Below, in pieces: positions 1 to 4,411 of a stretch of DNA of 8,997 nt; position 1 is the first letter of the stretch, and each line of letters begins with the position of its first letter. A program made the translations under genes and the position numbers. The notes beneath the pieces were generated by a model that ran no database searches, was not told the origin of the DNA, and worked only from the letters and a program-made list of their open reading frames with translations. The DNA is from Rickettsiales bacterium (GTDB taxonomy: Bacteria > Pseudomonadota > Alphaproteobacteria > Rickettsiales > UBA3002), in contig PBPD01000012.1 of assembly GCA_002725445.1 (NCBI GenBank), forward strand, positions 1-8,997. Reading direction: 5' to 3'.

Positions 1-624
1 ATAACGCAAAATCTCGGTCTGGGTTTCAAACCGACCGCAGGCGAATCCCTCCAGCACGTTTTTGACGATCGGTGCCAGCGTTGCGTCCTTCACCAGCACT
101 TTGCCGCTGCCGTTCAGCCGCTCATAGCGATACCCCACCGGGGGCATAAACACCCAATAGCCGTTTTGCACCCGCGCCCGCATCCGGTTTTTCACCTGCT
201 CGGCGTTTTTCTCGCGCTGGTGTGCGGCGACCGATGCCAGCAAATGCTCGACCAAGCGGCTATCCGAATCCTCGCCAAACTCAATGGTGGGTGATTCCAG
301 TTTGCCACCGGCATCGGCAATGGCGGTGCGTAGCTTGATATGCGTCTCTAAATCTCTGGCCAAGCGGCTGATATCATCAATGATGACCGCGATTGGTTCC
401 TTCTTGCCGTGCTTCTTTAAGAAGTCGAGCATCTCGCGCATCTTGGCACGATCGAGTAATTTGCCGCTTATCCCCTCATCGTAAAAAACGGCTTCGACCC
501 GATATCCGCGCTGCCGAGCATATTCGCGGCAACGTGTCTCCTGTGAGGCCAGACCATCGCCTTTTTTGAGTTGCGCCTGCGAGGAGACACGGCAATAAAT
601 GACTGATTTTGCATTAATTTTCAT
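1..624 (-). CDS. large serine recombinase, N-terminal 208 residues (3' end off window)
   Basis: This is a site-specific DNA recombinase of the resolvase/invertase superfamily, large-serine class, which integrates or excises mobile DNA through a 5'-phosphoserine intermediate. The fragment starts at an ATG (622-624) and stays open to the left edge. The catalytic domain shows YCRVSSQ (residues 10-16) with Ser14 as the expected nucleophile. It also has DEGISGK (49-55) and DDISRLAR (83-90), which carry the conserved Arg87 and Arg90. After a linker helix, GYWVFMPPVGYRYE (155-168) is the usual entry into the 'Recombinase' DNA-binding domain, so the full protein is probably 400-550 residues. Its start overlaps the preceding small gene by 11 bp, and only a weak ATAGG lies upstream, so translational coupling is likely. 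Being last in a replication-gene operon fits an integrative phage-like element. Family assignment is secure; whether it acts as integrase or as resolvase cannot be told from this half. Confidence 0.93.
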   Translation of the reverse strand, partial: MKINAKSVIYCRVSSQAQLKKGDGLASQETRCREYARQRGYRVEAVFYDEGISGKLLDRAKMREMLDFLKKHGKKEPIAVIIDDISRLARDLETHIKLRTAIADAGGKLESPTIEFGEDSDSRLVEHLLASVAAHQREKNAEQVKNRMRARVQNGYWVFMPPVGYRYERLNGSGKVLVKDATLAPIVKNVLEGFACGRFETQTEILRY

Positions 625-895
625 GCCTATCACCATTGATCGAAACCGCTTCTTCATCAACTGGTTTCTTTAACGTGAGCCTGCGTTTCATGGTGCCAAA
701 CTGGACATCCAGCACCATGTGCGCGATGGCATGAATCGCTCCGACTAATTCGAGCTTCTGTTCCTCCGTGAGGTCAAAATTGTCAATATGGGGGCGATAT
801 GGCTCCAGAGGATCGTTTTCCCGCACCTCTGGCGATGATATGAGTGAAGATACGGTTTTTTGTTCATTCTGTTTAGTCTTTTTTTGTTCGAACAC
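614..895 (-). CDS. small conserved-looking protein before the recombinase, 93 aa, GTG start
   Basis: I do not recognise this protein. The reading frame stays open upstream to 1144, but that part only shadows the DUF6362-like gene. The start is set by a GTG at 893-895 with a GGGAGG box 8 nt before it, one base after the stop codon of the upstream gene (897-899). The product begins FEQKKTKQNEQK, a charged, disordered-looking head. A predicted amphipathic helix follows (FDLTEEQKLELVGAIHAIAHMVLD, described by its ends), then a basic stretch with TMKRRLTLKK. It has no signal peptide or membrane segment. The 11-bp overlap with the recombinase start suggests the two are made together. A recombination directionality factor or recombinase partner is one possibility, but nothing in the sequence proves it. 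Confidence 0.72.
   Translation of the reverse strand: MFEQKKTKQNEQKTVSSLISSPEVRENDPLEPYRPHIDNFDLTEEQKLELVGAIHAIAHMVLDVQFGTMKRRLTLKKPVDEEAVSINGDRHEN
885..894. promoter_or_regulatory. TGTTCGAACA palindrome at the 93-aa gene start
   Basis: A perfect 10-bp palindrome overlaps the GTG start codon of the 93-aa gene. Its first nine bases also form the left arm of the larger near-palindrome at 2739-2757 in front of the replication operon. It could be a secondary binding site for the same regulator. A codon-level coincidence (Phe-Glu codons after GTG) is equally possible. Confidence 0.25.
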
Positions 896-896
896 T

Positions 897-1301
897 TTAA
901 CGCCCTCCCAGCTTGGAGTTGAGGCGTGTGACAATTTTAAGCAGCGCGTATGTCCACATCTGCCATGCCTTGGTGCGCCCGCAGCCGAGCCGCCAACAAA
1001 TACGCTTCCAGACCACGCGCTCGGCCCGCAGCCATACCAGCCTGCGTTCCTCTTCGTCATCGAGGTAGAAAATCCACTGGATGGTTTCCTCCATCCGGCT
1101 GATCGCCTCGGCGCTCGGCGGGCCAAGTCGCATCGGTAGCACATCGGCCTGCATCAGTTCGATGCTGGTGCGAATGACATCCGGATAGACGTTGAAATAT
1201 CCCTGCACCTTGACCGGCGGCATGCGTCGCAAGGTCTGGGCGGCTTCCTCAAAGCGGTCGGCCACATCGGTGACCGTCCATTTTTTTGGCTGTTTCATCA
1301 T
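897..1301 (-). CDS. DUF6362-like phage protein with HTH-like C-terminus, 134 aa
   Basis: This resembles the DUF6362 family of small proteins common in alphaproteobacterial prophages; their function is unknown to me. Family-like features are the opening WTVTDVADRFEEAAQTLRRMP, the P-P-V-K-V-Q-G-Y-F segment near residues 29-37, and PSAEAISRMEETIQWI in the middle. The C-terminal part, RLVWLRAERVVWKRICWRLGCGRTKAW, is laid out like a helix-turn-helix: 'WKRICWRLG' as first helix, then 'GRTKAWQMWTYAL' as recognition helix. It may therefore bind DNA as a small late- or replication-region regulator, but that is inferred. The first ATG (1299-1301) overlaps the stop of the replication gene as ATGA and has a strong AAGGAGG 7-8 nt upstream; a second in-frame ATG follows directly. 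The family call comes from memory of sequence pattern, not from a search. Confidence 0.75.
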   Translation of the reverse strand: MMKQPKKWTVTDVADRFEEAAQTLRRMPPVKVQGYFNVYPDVIRTSIELMQADVLPMRLGPPSAEAISRMEETIQWIFYLDDEEERRLVWLRAERVVWKRICWRLGCGRTKAWQMWTYALLKIVTRLNSKLGGR

Positions 1302-2473
1302 GATGTGGCCTCCTTGGTTTTAAGCTCCACACCGATGACGGGCCGCGCACAGGCGACATCGCTCCAGCAATGATTCAAATCGGTGAGGTAATTTTTTTCG
1401 ATCCAGCCGCGCACGAATTCGCGCCCGACCTCTAAGGTGAGCATCACGCCATCCGGCGTATCGGCGGCGGCGGTGATGATGCTGTTGGAGAACCAGCTGC
1501 GGATTGCCGCCGGGCCGTGGTGATGCGACATGCGCTTAATCACCTCATCCCATGCATCGGCGAATTCGGGAATACTGCAGGAGGGTGGCCGTGATGGGTG
1601 CTTGCCACCGGAGAAACCGCCCTCCAAGATTTTGGCTACCCGATCGGATGATTGGATCGCCCATGTCAGGTCGATCGTCCAATCCTTGCCTTCAATTTTG
1701 CCAAGACAAAAATCCGATTTGCCGATGATCTCGCAGAAATAGCGCCATGCCCGGATATCCTCTGCAAATTCATCTAGCCATCTGGCTGCCAGCAGCTCTT
1801 TGCGTTTGGGTGTCAGTATGGCCTTCTGGCCGTTTCCGTTTGTGAGTTTGCTCTGGACTTCTTCGTTCCAGATATCTGCCATCTGCTGGAGAATTTGCGT
1901 TTTGTTTTGCTCTGCATCTTTTCCACCGATCTGCGGTTTTTCTCCCTCTGACTCCCTCTTTTCTGCTCTCGCTCTGTTTTTTGAATTTGAATTTGTTTTT
2001 GAATTTGCATCTGCCCTCTGGTCTGAATCTGCATCTGTTTCTGAATCTGTATCTGGTAATTTTTTGCCGTTTTTGCGCTGCGCGGTGTTGCTTGCCGTTG
2101 CACTGCGTTGCGTACCGCTGCTGCTCGCTGCATCCTGTTTTTTCTTGTCGCGGCTTTTTTGCGAACGCTCGGTGGAGGTGGTGTGTTGGCGCTTATGCCA
2201 GTTCATCACATTGCCTTCCGCATCGATCAGATTCTTGGATGTGAGCGCATCGAGGATGGCCTCCACCGCTGCCAGCTCCATGCCCTGAATCACCGCCACC
2301 TCTTCAGGGTCAAGCGCAATAATGCCACGCGGATCGTGCTGCGAGGCGGCATCAAGGATGCAGACCCACACCGCCACCACAAAAGCCATCGGCTGTCCGG
2401 CTCGCTTTGCCACTACCTGCAATTTGGGATCATGCGGCATATTGTGATATGCTCGGTACCATTCCATCGCCAT
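1298..2473 (-). CDS. phage-type replication initiator/organizer with C-terminal DnaA-N-like domain, 391 aa
   Basis: This is a likely replication protein of the mobile element. Residues 1-95 (MEWYRAYHNMPHDPKLQVVAK and onward, to NWHKRQ) look like the N-terminal winged-helix module of phage replisome organizers. Residues 96-185 are a low-complexity, charged, Ser/Asp/Asn/Lys-rich linker. Residues 195-287 contain the pattern 'IWNEEV... LTPKRKELLAARW... WRYFCEII... FCLGKI... ILEGGF', seen in phage DnaT/DnaD-style loading proteins. Residues 307-378 (WDEVIKRM... RSWFSNSI... VMLTLEVGREFVRGWIEKNY) match the layout of DnaA domain I, which in DnaA contacts DnaB helicase and other partners. There is no AAA+ Walker motif, so it is not DnaA itself. 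Inference: it recruits the host helicase to the element's origin. The first ATG (2471-2473) follows ACGGGGG; the alternative ATG two codons on cannot be excluded. The 80-aa gene ends 10 bp upstream. Confidence 0.82.
   Translation of the reverse strand: MAMEWYRAYHNMPHDPKLQVVAKRAGQPMAFVVAVWVCILDAASQHDPRGIIALDPEEVAVIQGMELAAVEAILDALTSKNLIDAEGNVMNWHKRQHTTSTERSQKSRDKKKQDAASSSGTQRSATASNTAQRKNGKKLPDTDSETDADSDQRADANSKTNSNSKNRARAEKRESEGEKPQIGGKDAEQNKTQILQQMADIWNEEVQSKLTNGNGQKAILTPKRKELLAARWLDEFAEDIRAWRYFCEIIGKSDFCLGKIEGKDWTIDLTWAIQSSDRVAKILEGGFSGGKHPSRPPSCSIPEFADAWDEVIKRMSHHHGPAAIRSWFSNSIITAAADTPDGVMLTLEVGREFVRGWIEKNYLTDLNHCWSDVACARPVIGVELKTKEATS
1980..2057. repeat. imperfect hexanucleotide repeat (TGNATY) inside the replication gene
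   Basis: About a dozen 6-bp units of the type TGAATT, TGCATC, TGTTTC, TGAATC and TGTATC follow each other, interrupted near the middle by TGCCCTC and TGGTC. On the coding strand they encode the Asp/Ser/Asn/Thr/Lys-rich linker at about residues 140-167 of the replication protein. Because the unit is a multiple of three, copy-number change would lengthen or shorten the linker without a frameshift. The adjoining stretch 1916-1979 is also strongly pyrimidine-rich on the plus strand. Confidence 0.7.
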
Positions 2474-2483
2474 TCGGCCCCCG

Positions 2484-2726
2484 TTAGTCTAAGAGTCCGA
2501 GCTGGTTTTCATCCTCCGCACGTGCCGCACGTTCCTGATCCTGTGATTTGAGCGACAGGGCCAGCTCGATGCAGCCTTTGGTGAGTTTTGCGCGGTCGAA
2601 TTCACGGGTCGCCTGCTTCTTGAGCTGCAGCAAAGTTTCCATGTCCATCCGGCGCATGGTTTCGATGGTCAAATGACAAATCTCGTCAAAGGTTGAGATG
2701 GGTTTTTGGTCGTGTGAATCGTTCAT
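2484..2726 (-). CDS. small phage-type protein, first gene of the replication operon, 80 aa
   Basis: I cannot name a function. The protein is soluble, highly charged and probably all-helical: a short helix around TFDEICHLTIETMRRMDMETLLQLKKQATREFDRAK, then KGCIELALSLKSQDQERAARAEDE and a short acidic tail, LGLLD. Small proteins with this style ('TFEE... TLE.MR.MD... L..L..QA...LD.AK') often sit beside replication genes in alphaproteobacterial prophages, as far as I recall. The ATG at 2724-2726 has a good GGAGG seven to eight bases upstream. The start of the 19-bp near-palindrome (2739-2757) lies only 13 bp upstream, so expression of this gene, and of the operon it heads, is probably controlled there. 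It ends 10 bp before the replication initiator gene. Confidence 0.75.
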   Translation of the reverse strand: MNDSHDQKPISTFDEICHLTIETMRRMDMETLLQLKKQATREFDRAKLTKGCIELALSLKSQDQERAARAEDENQLGLLD

Positions 2727-2738
2727 GTTTGCCTCCGT

Positions 2739-2757
2739 TGTTCGAACTGTTCGGACA
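2739..2757. promoter_or_regulatory. near-palindromic operator candidate TGTTCGAACTGTTCGGACA
   Basis: Two 9-bp arms, TGTTCGAAC and GTTCGGACA, match in inverted orientation at 8 of 9 positions around a central T (2748). The inner 11 bp, CGAACTGTTCG, is perfectly symmetric. It lies 13-31 bp upstream of the first gene of the replication operon, where a repressor would block transcription or early elongation. The divergently encoded XRE protein (3195-3536) is the obvious candidate ligand, by analogy with lambda-type switches. That link is inferred. Confidence 0.6.
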
Positions 2758-2795
2758 CAAGGCTGCGAGATTTTGAACGATTTGACGTTGAGCTT

Positions 2796-2824
2796 GGGTG
2801 GGGCGGAAGGGTGAGCTTGGGGGG
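2796..2824 (+). repeat. G-quadruplex motif 1
   Basis: Four G-runs on the plus strand sit at 2796-2798, 2800-2803, 2809-2811 and 2819-2824, with loops of 1, 5 and 7 nt. This satisfies the standard G3+N1-7 rule. Its last G-run is also the left arm of the hairpin at 2817-2844, so the two folds exclude each other. It begins with GCTTGGGTGGGG (2792-2803), a 12-mer that recurs at 2890-2901. Confidence 0.7.
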
Positions 2825-2844
2825 AGTGCTGGCGCTCCCCCCAA
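2817..2844. repeat. strong inverted repeat, TTGGGGGGAG/CTCCCCCCAA
   Basis: The perfect 10-bp arms at 2817-2826 and 2835-2844 can be extended by one G-T and one G-C pair, leaving a CTGG loop. No T-run follows directly on either strand, so it is not a typical intrinsic terminator, although a weak TTTTG comes 8 bp later on the plus strand. It lies within the G-rich block. Confidence 0.65.
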
Positions 2845-2873
2845 ATGGCAGTTTTGTTCCGTTCTAATACATA

Positions 2874-2893
2874 AAGCCCCTGTCAAGGGGCTT
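2874..2893. repeat. inverted repeat AAGCCCC/GGGGCTT
   Basis: Perfect 7-bp arms (2874-2880 and 2887-2893) flank a 6-nt loop, TGTCAA. Read on the minus strand the loop is TTGACA, a perfect -35 hexamer, but no good -10 hexamer lies 16-18 bp downstream of it. No T-tract follows, so it is not called a terminator. Confidence 0.5.
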
Positions 2894-2919
2894 GGGTGGG
2901 GTGCTGGGGGGAGTCAGGG
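2894..2919 (+). repeat. G-quadruplex motif 2
   Basis: Four G-runs on the plus strand sit at 2894-2896, 2898-2901, 2906-2911 and 2917-2919, with loops of 1, 4 and 5 nt. They begin in the second copy of GCTTGGGTGGGG (2890-2901), 98 bp after the first. The GGGGGGAGT run (2906-2914) can instead pair with ACTCCCCCC (2932-2940), giving a 9-bp hairpin. The following run of eight C (2935-2942) is a likely slippage site. Confidence 0.7.
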
Positions 2920-2962
2920 TGGAGCGCACAAACTCCCCCCCCTACAATTTTTGCTGAATGCG

Positions 2963-2990
2963 TTGAAGTTTAGTAGGAATGTTCTATGCT
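2963..2990 (+). promoter_or_regulatory. sigma70-like promoter for the XRE leader transcript
   Basis: A -35 hexamer TTGAAG (2963-2968) and a -10 hexamer TATGCT (2985-2990) are separated by 16 bp. Each matches consensus at 4 of 6 positions. Transcription would start near 2997, directly before the first leader hairpin (GGGGT at 3001). This promoter would leave a leader of about 198 nt in front of the XRE start codon. It is the best rightward candidate in the region. Confidence 0.5.
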
Positions 2991-2996
2991 GAAACC

Positions 2997-3194
2997 TGAC
3001 GGGGTGTAGTAACCCCTAAAACCATGCGTCTAAAGGACTCGTATTCAACAAATGTCCCTCCGCGACTATGTCGGGAGGGCGGCTGAATATAACACCCTCG
3101 CGGGAAATAGGTCGCAGCCGGGTTTTAGGCTTACTAACCTCCCGGCACCATCGCGGTGCCAGCAGAAGCCCCGTCATAACAAGACGAGGCGTTT
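2997..3194 (+). ncRNA. long structured 5' leader RNA of the XRE repressor gene (putative)
   Basis: Between the predicted transcription start and the XRE ATG lie multiple helices. P1: GGGGT 3001-3005 with ACCCC 3012-3016. P2, long-range: CCTAAAACC 3015-3023 with GGTTTTAGG 3121-3129, 9 perfect pairs. P3: TATTCA 3042-3047 with TGAATA 3084-3089. P4: CCCTCC/GGAGGG (3056-3061/3074-3079) continued by CGAC/GTCG around a TAT loop with one bulged G. P6: GGCACC 3144-3149 with GGTGCC 3155-3160. P7: 3168-3175 with 3183-3190. P3 and P4 nest inside P2. GCCGGG (3117-3122) can instead pair with CCCGGC (3141-3146), which breaks part of both P2 and P6, so a two-state switch is possible. No known riboswitch or ribozyme signature was recognised. 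An antisense-like immunity RNA similar in concept to phage P4 CI RNA is an alternative to a cis-acting leader. Confidence 0.5.
3168..3190 (+). promoter_or_regulatory. hairpin sequestering the XRE ribosome binding site
   Basis: GCCCCGTC (3168-3175) pairs with GACGAGGC (3183-3190) across a 7-nt ATAACAA loop: seven Watson-Crick pairs and one C-A mismatch. The right arm contains the Shine-Dalgarno GAGG (3186-3189), five bases before the ATG at 3195. Folding would hide it from the ribosome, so translation of the repressor is probably tunable by the upstream leader or by a trans factor. Confidence 0.55.
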
Positions 3195-3536
3195 ATGCAA
3201 AAAAAGATACATCCGATTGATACGTTCGCAGGCGAGAAATTGCGGCAGGCGCGTCTGACTCTGGGGTTAAGTCAGGATAGTGTTGCCAAACAGTTAATGC
3301 ATCCCATCACCTTCCAGCAAATCCAAAAATATGAGCGCGGCAGCAACCGCTTGTCGGCTTCCAAGCTCTGGGAGTTTGCTGAAGTGCTGCGTGTGCCGCC
3401 GGAGTTTTTCTTTCCAACCTCTGATCACACCTGCATGTTGTGCGAAAATCCATCAGAGGTGCATTTACTGCAAATTTTCCGCACGCTCTCCAAAGCCAGA
3501 CAGAATGCGTTACTACTACTGATGGAGAGTGAATAA
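3195..3536 (+). CDS. XRE-family helix-turn-helix regulator, probable element repressor, 113 aa
   Basis: This is a small DNA-binding regulator of the Cro/CI (XRE) family. The helix-turn-helix covers about residues 12-72: GEKLRQARLTLGLSQDSVAKQL, then ITFQQIQKYERGSNRLSASKLWEFAEVL. The 'FQQIQKYERG' recognition-helix pattern is typical of alphaproteobacterial XRE proteins. The C-terminal 40 residues hold a CMLC motif (80-83) and a helix (HLLQIFRTLSKARQNALLLL), too short for a LexA-like peptidase domain, so RecA-induced self-cleavage is not expected. It is divergent from the replication operon, whose upstream palindrome (2739-2757) it may bind. Its ATG has GAGG five bases upstream inside a hairpin. 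A frame begins at 3052 and overlaps this gene's start, but its translation looks like fortuitous reading of the leader. The 57-aa membrane gene follows after 5 bp. Confidence 0.88.
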   Translation: MQKKIHPIDTFAGEKLRQARLTLGLSQDSVAKQLMHPITFQQIQKYERGSNRLSASKLWEFAEVLRVPPEFFFPTSDHTCMLCENPSEVHLLQIFRTLSKARQNALLLLMESE

Positions 3537-3541
3537 AGTTA

Positions 3542-3715
3542 ATGGGATATCGCTACCAGAATAAATTGGAAGAAGATGCAGAACGCCGCTATCTGGCAAG
3601 CCTTCCGGCGTGGAAACGCATCATCTACAAACTATTGTACAGTGTCTTCACGATGCTTGGTTTTATCCTGATCATTTACAGCACGATCGGCTGGCTTTTG
3701 CTGAAACTTTTCTAA
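3542..3715 (+). CDS. small single-pass membrane protein downstream of XRE, 57 aa
   Basis: This is a short unrecognised gene starting at an ATG five bases after the XRE stop codon and ending with TAA at 3713-3715. The first 25 residues are polar and charged (GYRYQNKLEEDAERRYLASL), followed by a basic WKRIIYK. Residues about 31-57 form one hydrophobic helix (YSVFTMLGFILIIYSTIGWLLLKLF). The positive charge before the helix predicts a cytoplasmic N-terminus. A GGAGAG sits 12-13 bp upstream inside the XRE 3' end, a longer spacing than usual, so coupling to XRE translation is likely. It overlaps the 3' end of the opposing 259-aa gene by 84 bp. A role in superinfection exclusion, or as a small membrane toxin or accessory protein, is imaginable from size and position only. 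Confidence 0.6.
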   Translation: MGYRYQNKLEEDAERRYLASLPAWKRIIYKLLYSVFTMLGFILIIYSTIGWLLLKLF

Positions 3716-4411
3716 CGGGACATTCAGCCGATAATAGCCCCGATCATTTGAAATGATTAATCCGCGCCATGTGCGTTTGTTTCTGAATAAATCCCGCAGC
3801 CGTACCGCATTCGAACCTGATTCATAGAGCAATGTTTTCCCATGTACCCATGGGGTGCGACTGTGCGCCGCATCGTGCAACTGCTCAATGATGCGGGCCT
3901 GTACGTCGCCCAGATGAAATTCTTTATCTTCAAGCGAAACATAACGATAATCGTCCGAATGATAAAAACCACTAGTCTTTCTGGGGATATCCGCAGGTGG
4001 CGGATGTTCACCTGTCAGTTGATACCGCTTTTCAAACGCGATGCGATCCTCGCGTAGAATGACCAAATCATGAATCCTGACGCTTACCGAGGGCTGAGGA
4101 GGTTCATAGGCTAATCGCAGCACGCATTCTCTATGGCTGATGCAATGAAAAATTCTGAGTTTCGCTTGCCCTTTGCTGTAAATGCGCCGAAAATCCTCCG
4201 ATCGAACAGCCAGAAAGCCCTTTTTATATTCCTGCTGTTCAAAAAGAAATTTCCCGTCTTTAATTGTGCCACGTTCAACAAAACGTAAAGGTAACCACAC
4301 ACATACGCGGAGTAGATTATTCTCAATGGCATAAAATACATCCTCTTGCGGAAGCGCCCAGCGTTCGCATAAACTATACAAGCGATCATATTCTTTATCT
4401 GAGAAACTCAT
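3632..4411 (-). CDS. hypothetical protein with C-terminal winged-helix-like domain, 259 aa
   Basis: I know no function for this protein. Residues 1-60 include 'LYSLCERWALPQEDVFYAIENNLLRVCVWLPLRFVERG', a pattern I associate with hypothetical proteins of proteobacterial islands and prophages. The middle 60-150 is mixed alpha/beta with SVRIHDLVILREDRIAFEKRYQL. Residues about 165-235 (FHLGDVQARIIEQLHDAAHSRTPWVHGKTLLYESGSNAVRLRDLFR, then TWRGLIISNDRGYYRLNV) look like a small winged helix ending in a beta-strand with 'GYYRLN'. The last 24 residues are polar and seem unconserved; they are encoded where the gene overlaps the opposing 57-aa gene. The ATG is preceded by AGAGAGGTG, and a strong extended -10 promoter lies about 45 bp upstream of the predicted transcript start. 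Being monocistronic and adjacent to the repressor, it could be an accessory regulator of the element or the first chromosomal gene. Confidence 0.78.
   Translation of the reverse strand: MSFSDKEYDRLYSLCERWALPQEDVFYAIENNLLRVCVWLPLRFVERGTIKDGKFLFEQQEYKKGFLAVRSEDFRRIYSKGQAKLRIFHCISHRECVLRLAYEPPQPSVSVRIHDLVILREDRIAFEKRYQLTGEHPPPADIPRKTSGFYHSDDYRYVSLEDKEFHLGDVQARIIEQLHDAAHSRTPWVHGKTLLYESGSNAVRLRDLFRNKRTWRGLIISNDRGYYRLNVPLEKFQQKPADRAVNDQDKTKHREDTVQ

Larger units (their letters stand above)
2727..3194. other. divergent control/intergenic region between replication operon and XRE repressor
   Basis: This 468-bp stretch has no convincing protein gene. From left to right it contains the operator candidate (2739-2757), a G-rich block with two G-quadruplex motifs and three hairpins (2796-2942), a rightward promoter (2963-2990) and a structured leader (about 2997-3194). 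I could not identify a convincing -35/-10 pair for the leftward operon. Its position next to a replication initiator makes it a candidate for the element's origin, though I see no clear iterons or DnaA boxes. Confidence 0.6.

Noticed and set aside
896..1144. Upstream extension of the 93-aa gene to an ATG at 1144
   Set aside because: The extra 83 codons lie wholly inside the DUF6362-like gene in another frame and have an Arg/Gly/Ser/Trp-rich shadow composition. A GTG with a strong ribosome binding site fits better.
2817..2844. Intrinsic terminator
   Set aside because: The stem is very strong but no T-run follows on either strand, and no gene ends just before it in either direction.
2857..2886. 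TTGACA (minus strand, 2881-2886) as -35 of a leftward promoter
   Set aside because: The hexamer is perfect, but at 16-18 bp spacing the bases are GAACGG/AACGGA/ACGGAA, nothing like TATAAT. It is also the loop of an inverted repeat.
2686..2992. Small frames on both strands in the G/C-run region
   Set aside because: Compositions are dominated by Gly, Pro and Ala from G- and C-runs, with no ribosome binding site. They overlap the G-quadruplex block and hairpins, so they are not treated as genes.
3052..3258. Rightward 68-codon frame over the leader and the XRE start
   Set aside because: It has no ribosome binding site, runs through all the leader helices and then out of frame into the XRE gene. 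Its Arg/Pro/Asn-rich translation looks like fortuitous reading of a structured RNA.
4111..4389. Minus-strand 92-codon frame inside the 259-aa gene
   Set aside because: It is an alternate-frame shadow of a gene with clear domain structure and its own promoter and ribosome binding site.
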